A stretch of DNA of 64,000 nt from Neocallimastix lanati (nom. inval.) (taxonomy: Eukaryota > Neocallimastigomycota > Neocallimastigomycetes > Neocallimastigales > Neocallimastigaceae), in the NCBI GenBank assembly GCA_016946835.1, contig JACVTC010000021.1:1483501-1547500 (forward strand). The letters are read 5' to 3'. The notes under the pieces are model-generated. The model was given only the letters and a program-made list of their open reading frames with translations. It was not told the DNA's origin and searched no databases. Below, in pieces: positions 23,120-38,118 of the stretch (positions within the stretch are counted from its first letter, which is position 1; each line of letters starts with the position of its first letter). The position numbers and the translations under genes were made by a program.

Positions 23120-24589
23120 TATTAAATTTTATATTATTCCTTATATTATCATTATATACTTAATATATTATTATTTGAATTGATTAATTTATTCTTATAT
23201 ATCTTAATTATACTAAATTTTTTATTTATGATTGAATTTTTTTGAATTTTCTATGATTTTATGAGTATTCTATATATCCTAGGTTTTCCTTCACAGTTTT
23301 TAAATTTGAAATTATTTTGTATTATTTTATTTTTTTCAATTTTTTTTTTATTTAAATTAATTTTTGAATTATTTACATTATTAATTTTTAATATTTTTGA
23401 TCTTTATTCAATGATATTGCAAGGTCTAATCCAATTTTTAAACAGCGTTAACCTTAGAATCCATAGTTTTTAGTTTTTAGTTCATTATTAGCAACGATAT
23501 GGCCTAAAACTTCAATATCTTCATGGAAAAAAAGTAACATTTTTCAATATTGATTTTTATTTTACATTTTTTGAAGATTTCTAACAGCATATTTAAATGG
23601 TTTAAATGACCTTTTTTCAATTTAGAAAATAATAATATGTTGTCAATGAAAGTAAAAAACACATTTACCCAATAATTTATAAAGAACACAATTCATTTCT
23701 CTTTGAAAAGTAACTGGGGCACCAATAGGACAAAAGGGTATTACTTTGTAAAATAAAATTATTAAATTTCGTTTCAAAACATGTTAAGTCAATACTACCT
23801 TCGTCCATTCAAATCTGATGGTAACCTGAAAAGGGATCCAGTGTAGAGAAAAAATTTTTTGCACCTCCTAAAATATCAAAGATTTCATCAATATTAGGAA
23901 AGGAATATGAATCTGGCATTGTCATAGCATTTAACTTACGATAGTCGAAAGTACAATCCTCATTTTCCATTTTTCTTAATTAACAACGCACAACAGGAGA
24001 AAACCATGAGGATTTAGAATGTTCAATTAATCACTTCTAAAGAAGATTCATATGTCATCATCAACAAAATATTGTATTCCTGGAATTAGTTTTTTTCATT
24101 TTCTTCTTCATTAATTATAAAATGTTCCATAGCATCAAGAGAGGTTAATAAATTTAATATTTTTTTCTAATTTTAAATTTCTGATTAAAGTCTGAAGTTA
24201 GTTTAAGACATATCTCAAGGACTTGAGTAAAAGTAATATTACATATGGTATTAGCCAAAAATCTTTAATAATTTCATAAGGATCCATATTAGTTAATCTT
24301 GCTACAATTGTATGGCGTTTTCTTTTTTGTGTTACCTTCCCCTTCCTAATCATTAAATTTTAATTTTTCTTTTTTTTTTTTTTTTTTTATTTAAAGTCCT
24401 CTTTCTTATTAATTATTGTTTCTTGTGAATCATTAATAATTGAATCTTTGGAATTATCTTTATGTTTGTTATTTAACCTACTTTTAATTGATAATTTATC
24501 AGTATAATAGTTATTTTCATTTTTTCGATTCATTAAGACTTTGAATATTTCTATCTATATTCGTATAGGTGTCTCTTTCCTCACTAATA

Positions 24590-24900
24590 TTATTTTTTAT
24601 ATTTAAAAGAAAAATTATTTTCCTTTTTTTTTTTTTTTTTTGGTTTTATACCTTTGTTATTTTTAATAGTACTATTTTTGAAAATATTACTTCGTAACTC
24701 ATGAGGGACTAGGTTACTCTTAAAATTTTTGTTACTACCTGAATTAAATTTTTGATGGTAAGAAGAATTTCGGATAGAGTTTCCTGTTGTTTTACCTACA
24801 GCCAAATTTCATCAATTCATTCGGCTTTAGTTAAAGGCTTTTAAGTTAAGCCTATTCTTTTTCCTGAAAGTTTAATGCCTTTCTCATACCTCTTTCTTGC
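24590..24900 (-). pseudogene. Gag-like basic remnant in gypsy block C
   Basis: A 71-codon frame (24590-24805) is rich in Lys, Asn and Ser (KTTGNSIRNSSYHQKFNSGS and related), upstream of RT in element orientation, the position of gag. The upstream continuation (KGIKLSGKRIGL, PLTKAE) is broken by stops. No zinc knuckle is visible. It is assigned by position and composition only. Confidence 0.4.
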
Positions 24901-25639
24901 TAAAAATTGATTTCAATTCAAGTAGTTTTGAAACAGAAATACAATTTTGATCTTCATCATCCAGTTTATTATATAATTATTTGTATTCTTATTATTAAAT
25001 TCTTTAATACACCCTTTAGTAGCTATGGTCATATTCTTAAGTTTTATCGATAATAATTAATATTTAGAATTCAAGCCACATATTAACAATATTTTAAAAT
25101 CATTGGATTTAATTTATGTTTTGAATAATAAAATATATTTTATATTAATTAAGGTTTGAATATTTCATTTTTATCAAAGTGTAATAAAATATATATATAA
25201 TATATATAAAAAACTTTGGTTAAATTAAATATTGTAAAGATGATAATGCAACATTATTTGTTATAATTTTTTCCATAAAATATCCACAACAAATATTCAT
25301 ACATATCTTTACAACAATGTATAAAATTATTTAGTTTATAAGCTTACTTTTATACCTCTATTATAATAACAAATTTTCGGTATAATTTTTTCCACATAAT
25401 ATCCACAAAAAACAAAACTTAAAATACATTATCATAAGATTGAATAAAATTGTTTAATGCATATCATTTTCATTTTTATTTAGTTAAATATTAATTTTTT
25501 TTTTTTTTTTTTTATTTGTATAAATAATTTGTTATAAAGTTTATAATTTTATCATAATACTATTGTTTATTAGGGAAAATTGTATTTTTTAAGTGGCGCA
25601 TTGATAAATGAATGAATAAAAAATACTATGATAGATGAA

Positions 25640-25835
25640 TAAAAAATAAAAAAATAAAAATATATAAATAAAAATATATAAATATATAAATAAAAATATA
25701 AAAATATAAAAATATAAAAAAATAAAAAATAAAAAATAAAAAAATAAAAAATAAAAAATAAAAAAATAAAAAAATAAAAAAAATAAAAAAATAAAAAAAT
25801 AAAAAAATAAAAAATAAAAAATAAAAAATAAAAAA
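25640..25835. repeat. (AAAAAAT)n tract
   Basis: A-rich tandem array with period 6-8 (AAAAAAT, AAAAATA), inside gypsy block C and corresponding to shorter versions at 4310-4385 and 18800-18870. Confidence 0.8.
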
Positions 25836-26056
25836 TGTAAACTTTAATTTTAATATAGAATATTTTATTTAATAATTAGAATAATATTTATTTAAAAATC
25901 ATTATTAGGACAATATTAAAATATATATGTTTTTAAAATACAATGTACTAAATATTATTATATTTATTTTATTGATTATTAAATATATATTTGATTTTTA
26001 CAGTAAAATTAGGTGTGAAACAAATAATAATGTCCAATTTTTGAAATTTTTAGAAT

Positions 26057-26112
<56 letters not shown>

Positions 26113-26311
26113 TTAAAATATTATAAATATTGGAATTATTATAAAAATATAGAACATATAATAAATAATGCATCAAGATCTTTCAATAATTATTTAAATA
26201 AATAATTTATTTTTAAAAAAAAAAATCTTTCGTTTTATAAATTAATATATGCATTATAATAAGATGAATTTTTATCTTACAATGATTACAAAAAAAAAAA
26301 ACAGGAATTTG

Positions 26312-26351
<40 letters not shown>

Positions 26352-27100
26352 AGGAAAAATTGATGAAATCAATAGTTTAATTGTAAAAAGACAAAACTTA
26401 GGGAATTCAAATTAGTTTAATAATAGAATACCTAGAAATGATATTGTTGAAGTATGGTTTTTTAAATGTTTAATTAATTTAAATAATATAAATACTAATT
26501 TGAAATAAATGACAGAGTAAAGATCGAATGAAAAAGATTATCTGAATTCTGACACAATTATTATTAATAATTAAAATTATTCTTAATTAAAAATTCATAA
26601 TTGTTTAAAATTTTAGTATTTTTTTAAAAATTTTATTTTAAAAAAAAAAATTAAAAATACCTTTATCATTAAAATATTTATAAATAATAATTTTATTATT
26701 ATTATTATTATTATCTTTTTATTAATAACTTATATATCTATTTCATTAATTTTATAAATATTATATAACATATTTTCTATTAAATATTTTTATTTGCAAC
26801 TTTTATACTATAAAACAAAAAATTTTCTATTAAAAAGTATAATAAAAATAAAAATAAAAATAAAAATAAAAATTTATTATTAAATTTTTTTTGGATATCT
26901 TTTATATTTATTTCTTTAACTTTGAAAATACTTTGAAATTAATAAGCATGAAGGTTAATAAAAGAAAAAAAAAAATTTTCTCTATAACTTTTATTTGAAA
27001 TATTTATTTTTGAAGAATATATTATTTTTAAAGAATATTTTATTTATATATTTAATTTAAAGATTGAATAAAACTTTTAATTTTTAATTTTTGTATTAAA

Positions 27101-28091
27101 TAAAAAGATTAATTTTATTTAAAGAATATTGTTTTTATATTTTTAAGAAAAGAATATTTAAAGAATAATTCTTTTTTTATATTTTTAAGATATATAAGCC
27201 TTTTTTAATTTTAAATAAATATATATATATTAAATATATAATATTGATTTAAAAAAATTTTTTTTTTTTATTTTTTTTATTTTTATTTTATTTTAATAAA
27301 TAATAAAAAGATAATAAAAAAAATCTATAAAATCAATTTAGTATTATATATTAATATTATTTATCTATTTATTTATTAATTTATTTATTAATATATTTAA
27401 AAAGCCACATTTTCCGAAATGAACTCCCTATTTCATCAATATTTATATATTTTAATTTTTTTTTTTTTTTTTTTTTTTTTTTATTTCACAATGAAAAAAC
27501 AAAATTTGAGAAAATTCAACTTTGTCCATATACATCCAATTTGTTAATTATTAACTTTTATTATATATTAATTATTTTTATCTAGATATTAAGAAGTAAA
27601 ATACATATATATATATATATTATTAGATTTTAAAATAAAATAAAATTTATCTAGATAACTGAAAAAAAAAGAAAACAAAAAGAAACAAAAATAAAAATAA
27701 AAATATCATATAATTATTAAATATTATTATTGTATAATTATATATTAATAATGTTATTATATATTTATAAGAATTTTTATTTTTTTTTTTTTTTAAAAAA
27801 GTTCCTTTTTATCATTTCCATTTTTATCTTTCAGATTTTTTATAGTATTTATTTTATAAATTTAAATTTTTATAATATTATTGAATTTATTTTAACAATT
27901 CTTTTTTTTTTTTTTTTTCAGAAGCATTAATTCATATATTCTCTATGATCAACTTAAAATTTATATATATATATATATATTATATGTTTGATTTCCATTT
28001 TGAAATATAATAGTATTTCATTATCCTTATAATATATTACTTTTTTCTTTCCATTTCTTTTTTTTTTCGGTTTTATTTGTTTGTTTTTTAC
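27101..28091. other. AT-rich non-coding stretch with one inverted-repeat element end
   Basis: Mostly A/T runs and ATTT repeats. At 27405-27431, AAGCCACATTTTCCGAAATGAACTCCCT has the form of a right end of the CATTTCG-type inverted-repeat family, with no left partner seen. Poly(T) runs occur at 27459-27482 and 27900-27918. Confidence 0.6.
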
Positions 28092-28190
28092 ATGAATAAC
28101 ATAATAGCATTTTCACTTTTTCTCATTTTTCTTTTACATATAGCTTATTGTTTCATTTCTATTTCTACATCTGACCAAAATAATGAAGTA
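28092..28190 (+). other. Orphan signal-peptide-like ORF start (possible first exon)
   Basis: ATG at 28092 opens MNNIIAFSLFLIFLLHIAYC followed by FISISTSDQNNE and then a GTATCC that could be a splice donor. The hydrophobic core and short polar exit are typical of a secretory signal peptide, and the codon pattern is less monotonous than the surroundings. No second exon was recognised before the poly(A) run at 28533 and the LINE fossil, so this may be the stump of a gene cut by transposon insertion, or chance. Confidence 0.3.
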
Positions 28191-28532
28191 TCCTTTTTTT
28201 TTTTTATTTGTATATATGTCTACTTCATATTTAACTTAAAAAATTCAATTTTTTATAATATTTATTATATTACATTTGTCTCGTCACATATATATTATAT
28301 AAAAATTTTTTTTTTTTTTTAGTATCATTTAAATAGTTATCATATATTATAAAATATCATAAAATATCATCTGAAAATAAACCTCCACAGCTTATTTTTT
28401 TTTTTTTAATTTTTTTTTTTCTTATATTTTTTATTTATATTTTTATCTCCAATACTGACACCAAATTTATTAAATACATTTATCTAAGATATTGTTAATA
28501 AAATAAATGAAATGATATGAAATGAAATAAGA

Positions 28533-28533
28533 G

Positions 28534-28580
<47 letters not shown>
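28533..28580. repeat. Poly(A) run of about 48 bases
   Basis: Homopolymer directly abutting the LINE fossil. Together with similar runs at 29302-29336 and 29838-29885 it appears to be an expansion inside or at the edge of the element. Confidence 0.9.
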
Positions 28581-28586
<6 letters not shown>

Positions 28587-28701
28587 CCTTGGCGAACTCC
28601 ACAATTCATATTAAATTCATCTTAAAGGATATCAAGAAAAACGAGTTATATACTTTAGAAAATAAATAAAATAAATAGATTAGAGAGGAAATTAAAACTT
28701 T

Positions 28702-28732
<31 letters not shown>

Positions 28733-28753
28733 TTCATTCATTCATTCATTCAT

Positions 28754-28816
<63 letters not shown>

Positions 28817-29296
28817 TTCATGAAATACGAATATACCGAGATGAAACAATTTAATTAAAATATTGTAAATAGGTACTGACTGAACCATAAATCCCTTTTT
28901 TTTTTCTTTTTAAGATCCAAAGAAGGCTACCTTTGTAAACTCATTATAAAATTTCCTTCTTTGACAGATTTCTCTGATAGAAATATAATAAATAAAGATT
29001 AATACCATTCTTCATGATTACGAAAACCAAATTGTTCAGGTCTAACAAATTCATTCTTAAATGCATATTTTGAGATTCTATCAGTTATTATTATCCTTTG
29101 AAATAACTTTTTCAGCCTACATTAAATTAATAAATTTTCTGGGGATAGTTATTGCAATTAGAAAGGTCATTCTTTTTTTTTTTTTTTTGGAATAGAAACT
29201 ATGGAAGCAGTATTCCATTTCATAGGAATGGAGCCTTCCAAATATTATTAAATAAAAATTTCAAGACATTTTGTAGCACAGGATGCAATTTGAGAG

Positions 29297-29338
<42 letters not shown>

Positions 29339-29835
29339 TATGTTAAAATCACCAGTTAAAATAGTGGGTGCATTATTTTTTTTTTTTTTTTTTTTTTATT
29401 ATGAGAATTAATTCAATTTTCAAATTCAAAAAAAAAACACACACATACACATACACATTCCTTAAACATTTCTGAGTGAAAATATTTATATTATCAACGG
29501 ATATTTTTTTTTTATTATTTTTATTTTTTTAATACAAGGGAGATTTTGTGCTGGAAAAAAAAATTGATAACAACAAGTTGTTAATTCAGTATAGTTTAAA
29601 ATCACCTTAGAATTCTTTGAAAATATGTTTGTATTCTTGATTGTAAGTAACAGTAAAAAGATAAGATTATATATATTAGAAAGAGTTAAATGAACCAAGC
29701 ATTAGCAGAACATAATGAATGGAACAAAGAAAAATAATTATAATTTTTTTTTATTTATTTATTTATTTATTTAATAAAATAGTCAATTATATTACTAAGA
29801 AAATAAAGTATTAATAACCATATAACTAAAAAAGA

Positions 29836-29919
<84 letters not shown>

Positions 29920-30080
29920 AGTATATATATGTATATGATTTAGGTACATGTATATTATGTCTTTTACAACCCTTGAAAACTCCTGTATGGATGTGGGAAC
30001 AAAATAGAAATGGACTTCATCACTGATTTTCCAAGATCTCAGAATAGCAACAACTCTATTATAATTTTTATTTATTGTCA
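28581..30080 (-). pseudogene. Decayed LINE (non-LTR retrotransposon) endonuclease/RT fossil
   Basis: Read on the minus strand from right to left. ILTGDFNIP at about 29340-29370 is the AP-endonuclease GDFN motif. KLHPVLQNVLKFLFNNIWKA and NTASIVSIP (about 29180-29300) are the RT thumb-proximal entry block. VISK, RISKYAL, NEFVRPEQFGFRNHEE-like sequence (about 28990-29110) is the RT block with the EQFGFR signature. FNMNCGVRQGCP at about 28585-28625 is the GVRQG motif. The pieces lie in several frames. The ATTT array (28700-28817) and poly(A) runs interrupt it. Upstream fragments to about 30080 (RVVAILRSWKISDEVHFYF) probably belong to the same element. No target duplication was resolved. Confidence 0.72.
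28700..28817. repeat. (TTTA)n tetranucleotide array with CATT variants
   Basis: About 29 units of ATTT, with a run of four to five ATTC units at 28732-28752. Located within the LINE fossil. Confidence 0.92.
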
Positions 30081-30121
30081 ATATTTTTAAATATATATAT
30101 ATATATATATACTTTTTTATA

Positions 30122-30167
<46 letters not shown>

Positions 30168-30204
30168 ACAAAAACTAAAAATTAAAATAAAATATAAAAT
30201 ACAT

Positions 30205-30335
30205 TTTAAAAGTATATCAAATATATAGATTACAAATAAATATATATTTAAAAGTATATCTAAATATATAGATTGCAGATAAATATATATTTAAAAAAAA
30301 AAAAAAATTCTAATATTTAGATTACAGATAAAATA
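30205..30335. repeat. Threefold ~50-bp tandem repeat
   Basis: The unit AAATATATAGATTACAGATAAATATATATTTAAAAGTATATC is repeated about three times with small changes, just downstream of the CDC123 gene. Confidence 0.7.
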
Positions 30336-30603
30336 TTTAAAATATATTTTATTTTTATTTTTTTTTTTTTTATATATATATATATATATTTTTTTTATTT
30401 TTTTTTTTTTTTTTTTTTTTTTTTTCATTTGATCATCCTGTTATACATATATATATTTATTCAAAAATAAGAAATTTAATTGATTCTATTACATGATTTA
30501 TTCTGTTCTATTTATTAGTTATAAAGAAAAGAAAAAAAAAATTTAAAAAAAAATTTTTTTTTTTATTTATTAATTTATTTTTTATTTTATTATCAATAAA
30601 CTT

Positions 30604-33379
<2,776 letters not shown>

Positions 33380-34297
33380 TTTTATTTATATAAATATATA
33401 AATTAATAATGATAAAAAACAAAATATTTTTTATATTATAAATATATGTAAATAAATAAATAAATAAATAATTGTTTAAGAATTATAAATTAACAAATTT
33501 CAACAAATTTCAAAATTTCAGAATTGAAAAATTAATAATTTTGAATTTCAAATAATATAGAAAAAAAAATTTTTTTTTTTTTTTTAATCGAATAACAAAT
33601 AAAAAGTTTAATACAAAAAAAAAATAGCGAGTAATATTTAATTAATATATTAAATAATATGCTTTTTTAAAAAAAAAAAAAAAAAAATTATTAATAAATG
33701 GTGATACAAAAATATTTAATAAATAAAACATTAAAAAAATTTAAATATTTAATTAATAAAACATTAAAAAAATTTTAAATAATTAATAAATAAAATATTT
33801 AAAATATTATTTATTTATTTACTTATTTATTATAAATATTATTAATTATTTATTTTATATATATATTTATTTATTTATTAATTATTTTTAAAGTTTTTTT
33901 TTTTTTTTTTAAAAAAAATATTAAAAAATATTACAATTTATTTTATGGTTATTACGAAAGACTTTTTTTTATTTTATTTTTAATATGTGAATATAAATTT
34001 TTTAAAAAAAAAATTAAATAAATAATTATCATTTTGAAATTTTAATGAAATTTTTATATATTGTATTATTTATTGTTATTATTTGAAATCTATAATAAAA
34101 AGGAATGGAATTACATCGATGATTTTTCTAAAGATGACGAAATATAAGATTTGTATGGTAAAAGAGACCACAAAAAGACATATTGTAATAATATCTAAAC
34201 TCTAGAAAGGTTAAGTAAAAATTGTCCATTTTGAAAATATTAAATAAATTAAATTATTCATTTATTATCCATTAAAATTTGTTATTATAACTATTAT

Positions 34298-34344
<47 letters not shown>

Positions 34345-35342
34345 TTATAGCTTCATGAATATACACATAAAAAATCTATATTAATATAATAATTCTTTAA
34401 TTAATAGATATTAATGAAATAATAAATAAATATGAAATAAGAAAAAGAAAAAAATTTTTTCTTTACTTTGTTGAATGTTAATGAATTAGATAACAATGAA
34501 AAAAAAAAAAAATTACTCGAAATCCACTTTGATGTATTTCTTATTCACATTTAATTAGGTCGTAACTACGCTAAAATACATATTCAATGACTACAAACTC
34601 ATGTCAGCTACATTCCTCAGCTCTAAGGCTACATTCTTTAATGCTACAGCTAGGTTATACTACAGCTAGGTTATTAGATATATATATAGTTGTTGTTGTT
34701 TTAATTATTTTATTTATAAATATTATATATGTTTGAAAAGTTAAAACATATAGATTGAACGTAAAATGCTAGAGTTTCGATACTTGTAAATGTCTTAATA
34801 GATTTATTAGAAACATAAGCGTACATGTTATAGATTTTATATTAAATATTGTATATAAATATATATATGTTAAATATCAAAAATAGATTAAAAAAAAAAC
34901 AAAATAGAATATATTTGATATAGCTTAACCTTTCTCAATAATCATCACCTGTCTTTAATATTATTATTAATTTATTAACTTTTTTTTTAATTTTATGAAA
35001 TAGTACTCTACATATAATACATGAATTTTTATTAAATTTGTTTTACAATTATAATTATATATTAGAAATAAATATAAAAGAAAATAGCGAATATATATAT
35101 TTGTCTACAATTAAAACACTAATACTAATAATATTAATTATAAATAATAATAATAATAAATAATAATAATAAATAATAATAATAATAATAATAATAATAG
35201 TAATAAATAATAATAGATAATAAATAATAATGATGAGGAATAATAAATAATTAATAATAAAGTTTATACTAATAAAATAGAATCCTATAGGTGTAATATT
35301 TAATATCTACTTTATTTTTTTTTTTTTTTTTTATTATTATTA
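33380..35342. other. Gene-poor AT-rich interval
   Basis: Upstream of CDC123 and mostly low complexity. A few higher-complexity islands are visible. At 34110-34240 there is a broken reading EWNYIDDFSKDDEI, DLYGKRDHKKTYCNNI, LERLSKNCPF on the plus strand. At 34545-34680 a mixed-composition patch carries a direct repeat of CTACAGCTAGGTTAT. An AAT-type array lies at 35140-35240. None could be assigned to a family. Confidence 0.5.
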
Positions 35343-35988
35343 TCATGAACATGTAAAAATAGTTTTTTGGGGGGAAAATTCCCATTTTTTGCTGTTTATT
35401 TTTAAACGTTCATATTCTTTTTCAAATCCCCAATGAGTAACTTTTAAAATAATCTTTTCTATAGGATTTTAATTTTATTTTTTTTATCAATAGTTATTGT
35501 TACTCCTTTTTTTCTTTGTAAAAAAAAAAAAAAAAATGTATATATTTAATAAATAATTATAGATAATCTTAACTTTTTTTTTTCTTTTTTCTTTTTATTT
35601 TTTTTATTAGTGGTAATTAACTATATATATATATATATATGCATATTATTAAATTCTTACTATATCTTATTGGTTGGTTTCATCCTTTGATAGTAGAATT
35701 TTTTTTATCTTTCTTTTTTTTTTTATGTTCCTGTTAATATAGATTAAAATAGTGATAATAAAATTCAAGTTATTATTTTTAATTATGATTAGCAGTTATC
35801 ATTAAATATTCTATTTATGAAAGTAATATGAAACCGTTGGAAACATTAATCAATATATATATATGCATATTGTATTATAATATAAATTTTGGTAAATATA
35901 TATTCCATTATATTAAAAAATTTATTAATATATCATAAACTAAAAAAAAAAATAAAGATTAATATTTTTTTTATATATATTTATTATG

Positions 35989-36030
<42 letters not shown>

Positions 36031-36599
36031 TTGATAGTAAGCATTATTTGTATCTGGAGATCCAGCTTTTAATTGATCTTTATTTTATTATTACTTTTAT
36101 TTATATTTATTTTATTATATTTTTAAAGGTTGATCTAACTTTCAAATTTTTTGTTTTAATAACAATGATAAATGGCATAAAAATTATATAAATATTTATA
36201 TTTAATAATACATATGTTTATTTTCCTATATTATATCAGAATTATTATATTATTACTTTAACTATATTCTTTTCATTTAGAATTAGTTTTATTGTTTCAT
36301 CAAGAATTTCATTTTTGTTTTTTAAAAAAGCTCAGTACATACTATCAAACTATTCACCCAATGGTAACAATTATATGAAATTTTATTGATATTTAAATAT
36401 ATATATATTTATATAAATTTATATTATTTATATTATTTACATAATTTATATGATTTATATTATTTAAATAATTTATATTAGTATTATATATTATTTTTTG
36501 TTGAAAAAAAAAAAAAGAAAACTTTATAATGAAATGATATTATAATTTAATATAATCAAACGGTTTTTCCAATTCAATTTTAAGTTGACGTTTTATCAT
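35343..36599 (-). other. Candidate unrecognised multi-exon gene or gene remnant
   Basis: Several exon-like stretches lie on the minus strand. A 3'-terminal exon model at 35343-35458 (acceptor CTATAG) reads KIILKVTHWGFEKEYERL, KINSKKWEFSPQKTIFTCS, stop. About 35985-36090 reads KDQLKAGSPDTNNAYYQ followed by poly-Asn. 36543-36599 reads MIKRQLKIELEKPFDYIKL, then stop. Their amino-acid composition is more protein-like than shadows of AT repeats, but I could not join them into one consistent spliced frame and do not recognise the family. It could be a decayed gene, a gene with tiny exons, or coincidence. Confidence 0.3.
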
Positions 36600-36737
36600 T
36601 TCGACTTTTCCTTATCAATTTAATTTCTTATCATTTAAAAAAAAAATTTATTTTTAATTTAAAATTCTAATCAACATTTTTTTTTTCTATTTAATATAAT
36701 TATTTTGATTTTAATTAAACTTTATTTTAATCTATCT

Positions 36738-36743
36738 ATATAT

Positions 36744-36806
<63 letters not shown>

Positions 36807-36923
36807 TTTGTTTGTTTGTTTATTTATTTATTTATTTATTTATTTGTTTGTTTGTTTATTTATTTATTTATTTATTTATTTATCTATCTATTTATTTATT
36901 TATTTATTTGTTTGTTTGTTTGT

Positions 36924-36990
<67 letters not shown>

Positions 36991-36993
36991 TTT
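36738..36993. repeat. (ATTT)n array with interspersed GTTT blocks
   Basis: About 63 tetranucleotide units. Clusters of two or three TTTG units recur at 36808-36820, 36844-36856 and 36907-36922, and a TCTA pair at 36882-36889. Each such cluster-plus-spacer forms a higher-order period. The long YLFI-type ORFs here are artefacts. Confidence 0.93.
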
Positions 36994-37329
36994 GAATAAT
37001 TTTTCCATAATTTTTTTTTTAATATCAATGTATGTTGTTCATTTTTTTTTTATGATTTGAAGTTTTTAGTCATCATCAAAAAATTAATTAGTAGTTAACA
37101 ATGCTATATCCAAATTATAAATAATATAATCTTTTTTTATGTGTTATTTTCATTTTGAGTATGATTTTTTATATATCTATATTTAATAATAGTATTTTCA
37201 TAGATATTCCATATAAATAAAATCTTTACAATATTTAATTATTTTATTTTTAATACAAGAAATATAAACCTCACCATTTAAATATAATTTTTTTTGAATA
37301 TAAATATTTTTTTTTAAATTAAATTTCCA

Positions 37330-38000
37330 TATCAATTCTTTGTAAAAAAGAATTTATTATTATTATTAATGATTATTTTATTATTATTATTATTATTAAT
37401 GATTATTTTATTATTATTATTATTAATGATTATTTTATTATTATTATTTTGTTTTATGTATTTATAGTAAAAAAAAAATAAAAATAAAAAGATAAAATAG
37501 TAAAGAATGTTTTTAATTAATCAAATATTTTTAATTTTGTAATTATCATAAATAATTACTTAAATTTTAGGTTAATATTTTAAAAAAATTTTTTATAATC
37601 CAAATATCGAAAAGAACTTCTAATTCTCATTATTAATGATTATTTAATTATTACATTAATTATTGTAAAAATAAATAAATAAATAAATAAAATAGCATAA
37701 AAATGTTTATAATAATCCTATTAGTTTAATAATTTTATTTTAATCATAAATACTTTTAAAATATGATTCAACTTTTCCTTTTATATATATTATATATAAT
37801 TATTTAAATTTTATGTAATTAATATATTCAGAATTTTTTTTTTAAATTTCCATCCATATATGGTAAAGAACTTTTTTTTTATTATATATTTTATAAATAA
37901 AAATAAAATAAAATAATATGGAATATTTATAATAAATTTATTAATTTAATTACTTTATTATAATCATAAATACTTTTTTTAAAAAAAAAATGGATTAGAG
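37330..38000. repeat. Diverged ~250-bp tandem repeats and AATGATTATTTT array
   Basis: 37350-37450 has three copies of AATGATTATTTT followed by ATT units. 37640-37760 and 37900-37990 share ATTATAATCATAAATACTTTT and preceding sequence, and TATTAATGATTATTT-like and AAAGAACTT boundaries recur at 37620 and 37865. This suggests an old tandem duplication with a period near 250 bases. Confidence 0.4.
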
Positions 38001-38085
38001 GAAGAAAAATAACCTATAATTTTATATAAATAATAATATTTATAATTCTTTTAATAATATGATAATCGTAATTTTAAATCCAAAC

Positions 38086-38118
<33 letters not shown>

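Larger units (their letters stand above)
21705..27100 (-). mobile_element. Degenerate Ty3/gypsy-like block, copy C
   Basis: The left end shares CCATACCAAATTATTAC with A and B, then carries about 680 bases not found in them. This includes a second copy (22215-22340) of the AAGCCAC...AAAATCATT segment that also occurs at 25075, possibly a worn LTR pair. Pol fossils on the minus strand include RT at about 23500-24010 (DNILLFSKLKKGHLNHLNML, then KIKINIEKCYFF and GHIVANNELK). A gag-like basic, Asn/Ser-rich stretch lies at 24590-24900. The RNase H and integrase seen in A and B are mostly missing. It contains a SINE-like insertion at 23014 and long poly(A) runs at 26056-26109 and 26312-26349. Confidence 0.75.

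Noticed and set aside
36705-37060. Three overlapping YLFI/CLFV-rich ORFs
   Set aside because: Product of the (ATTT)n array, open in three frames only because the repeat contains no stop.
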